From Acidobacteriota bacterium (GTDB taxonomy: Bacteria; Acidobacteriota; Vicinamibacteria; Vicinamibacterales; 2-12-FULL-66-21): a stretch of 5,518 nt of DNA. The DNA is taken from contig JABFWM010000690.1 of the NCBI GenBank assembly GCA_013362195.1, positions 1 through 5,518 of the forward strand. The letters run 5' to 3'. Every line of letters starts with the position of its first letter. Positions within the stretch are counted from its first letter, which is position 1. The notes under the pieces were generated by a model. It saw only the letters and a list, made by a program, of their open reading frames with translations. It did not search any database and was not told where the DNA came from. Shown in pieces: positions 4,332-5,518 of the stretch. The position numbers were made by a program, and so were the translations under genes.

Positions 4332-5518
4332 ATGAATACGCGCCGCCAGTTCCTGATCACCGCCTCCATGGCGACCGTTGCCTCCGGCATGGCACGTCAC
4401 GCGGACGCGCAGGCGGGGACGCCGCCGTCCACACCCGGGGCGCCGCCAACGTTCGGCACCGGTCCTCTGTCGGGACCGCCAGTGAGCGCCGCAACCTTCG
4501 CGGAAGCCGAAAAGCTGGCGCAGGTGACGCTGACGGCCGCCGAGCGCGAGATGGCTGCTGCCAGTTGGCGGCGATCCATGGCGCCGCTGCTCGAGCGGCG
4601 CACCGGGCCGCGGAAGGTCGCGCTCGAGGCCGGGACGGCGCCGGCGACGATCTGGAATCCCGTATTTTCCGGACGTGCCGAGGGGCCGTCACGCGATCGC
4701 TTCGTCCGCAGCGCCGCCGACGCCCCGCCGCTCCCGTCGAGCGACGCAGACATCGCCTTCGCGCCGGTGACCAGCCTCTCGCGCTGGATCGAACGCAGGG
4801 CGCTGACCTCCGAGCGTCTGACCAGCATCTACCTGCGCCGCATCGAACAGTTCGACGCGCGGCTGCGCTCGGTCATCACGGTGACGAAAGAGCGCGCGCT
4901 CGCGCAGGCGAAACACGCCGATGCCGAGATCGCGGCCGGACACTATCGCGGTCCGCTGCATGGCATTCCCTACGGCGTGAAGGACCTGCTCGACACGGCC
5001 GGAATTGCCACGACCTATGGCGCCGAGCCGTTCCGCGATCGCGTGCCCTCGACGGACTCGGCGGTGGTGCGGCGCCTGACCGAAGCCGGCGCCGTCCTCG
5101 TCGCGAAGCTCAGTCTCGGTGCGCTGGCGCTCAACGACATCTGGTTCGGCGGCCAGACGATGAACCCGTGGCTGCTCGAGGAAGGCGCCTCCGGTTCGAG
5201 CGCCGGCCCCGGCGCGGCGACCGCCGCCGCGCTCGTCGCCTTTTCCGTCGGCAGCGAGACGGGCGGCAGCATCGTCGCGCCCGCGATGCGATGCGGCGTC
5301 ACGGGCCTGCGGCCGACGTTCGGCCGCGTGGCGCGCACCGGCGCGATGACCTTGTGCTGGTCGCTCGACAAGCTCGGGCCGATGACGCGGACCGTGGAAG
5401 ACGCGATGCTCGTCCTGCAGGCGATCGCCGGGCCCGACGCCGGCGACGAGTCGAGCCTGGCGAGCCGGCTCGATTTCGACGCGACCGCGGCGGCGCGGGG
5501 ACTGCGCGTCGGCTACGT
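4332..5518 (+). CDS. Tat-exported amidase-signature family enzyme (partial, 3' end outside window)
   Basis: 395 codons are visible with no stop. Amidase-signature enzymes hydrolyse amide bonds with a Ser-cisSer-Lys triad; the substrate here is unknown. The N-terminus NTRRQFLITA (2-11) is a twin-arginine signal, followed by a hydrophobic stretch and a likely cleavage after ADA at residue 26, so the enzyme should be exported folded. Residues 27-140 form a Pro/Ala-rich and helical extension. The catalytic domain follows: K217 in GIPYGVKD, cis-Ser S289 in GASGSSAG and nucleophile S313 in ETGGSIVAP, with the 24-residue serine spacing seen in FAAH. The loop GASGSSAGPG and the block RCGVTGLRPTFGRV (320-333) mark a subfamily apart from GatA, as does V rather than R after GSI. 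The ATG at 4332 has CAGG five nt upstream and an in-frame stop at 4302. Confidence 0.92.
   Translation, partial: MNTRRQFLITASMATVASGMARHADAQAGTPPSTPGAPPTFGTGPLSGPPVSAATFAEAEKLAQVTLTAAEREMAAASWRRSMAPLLERRTGPRKVALEAGTAPATIWNPVFSGRAEGPSRDRFVRSAADAPPLPSSDADIAFAPVTSLSRWIERRALTSERLTSIYLRRIEQFDARLRSVITVTKERALAQAKHADAEIAAGHYRGPLHGIPYGVKDLLDTAGIATTYGAEPFRDRVPSTDSAVVRRLTEAGAVLVAKLSLGALALNDIWFGGQTMNPWLLEEGASGSSAGPGAATAAALVAFSVGSETGGSIVAPAMRCGVTGLRPTFGRVARTGAMTLCWSLDKLGPMTRTVEDAMLVLQAIAGPDAGDESSLASRLDFDATAAARGLRVGY

Overview
This is a GC-rich, tightly packed bacterial segment in which every supported gene reads on the + strand. The mix of genes fits a Gram-negative, soil-type, GC-rich bacterium: a PstB/PhoU pair, a YacG-type zinc peptide, a hexameric-type citrate synthase, an animal-like glutaminyl cyclase of the M28 fold, and a Tat-exported amidase with a long N-terminal extension. 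My best guess is an acidobacterium, perhaps of the Vicinamibacteria. That guess rests on family resemblance from memory, not on a search.

Layout: (1) Positions 1-153 hold the last 50 codons of a gene that resembles the C-terminus of a dTMP kinase-like P-loop kinase. It ends in a perfect 9-bp GC hairpin. (2) Positions 154-225 are a short promoter region with four 11-bp direct-repeat units (GTTACAC-type), a very good candidate Pho box, followed by a TANNNT -10 element placed so that transcription would begin at or next to the pstB ATG. (3) pstB (226-1080) and phoU (1113-1790) encode the phosphate-transporter ATPase and its regulator. pstS, pstC and pstA are not next to them. (4) yacG (1812-1985) is a 57-codon gene with a probable TTG start. 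(5) gltA (1998-3284) is an intact citrate synthase. (6) An M28-fold glutaminyl-peptide cyclotransferase-like exported protein (3281-4162) overlaps the gltA stop by 4 nt. (7) Positions 4163-4331 are noncoding and contain a long imperfect inverted repeat, lower in GC than the genes. (8) The window ends inside a Tat-exported amidase-signature enzyme (4332 onward, no stop reached).

The genes from pstB to the cyclotransferase are separated by 32, 21 and 12 nt and then overlap by 4 nt, so they could be one transcript driven by the phosphate-responsive promoter. A second -10-like element just before yacG may allow yacG-gltA-cyclotransferase to be expressed separately. I see no transposase, CRISPR array, tRNA, rRNA or phage gene. 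I did not find a wholly new system. The most informative signals are the Pho-box array with a possible leaderless start, the animal-like glutaminyl cyclase coupled to gltA, and the intergenic inverted repeat.
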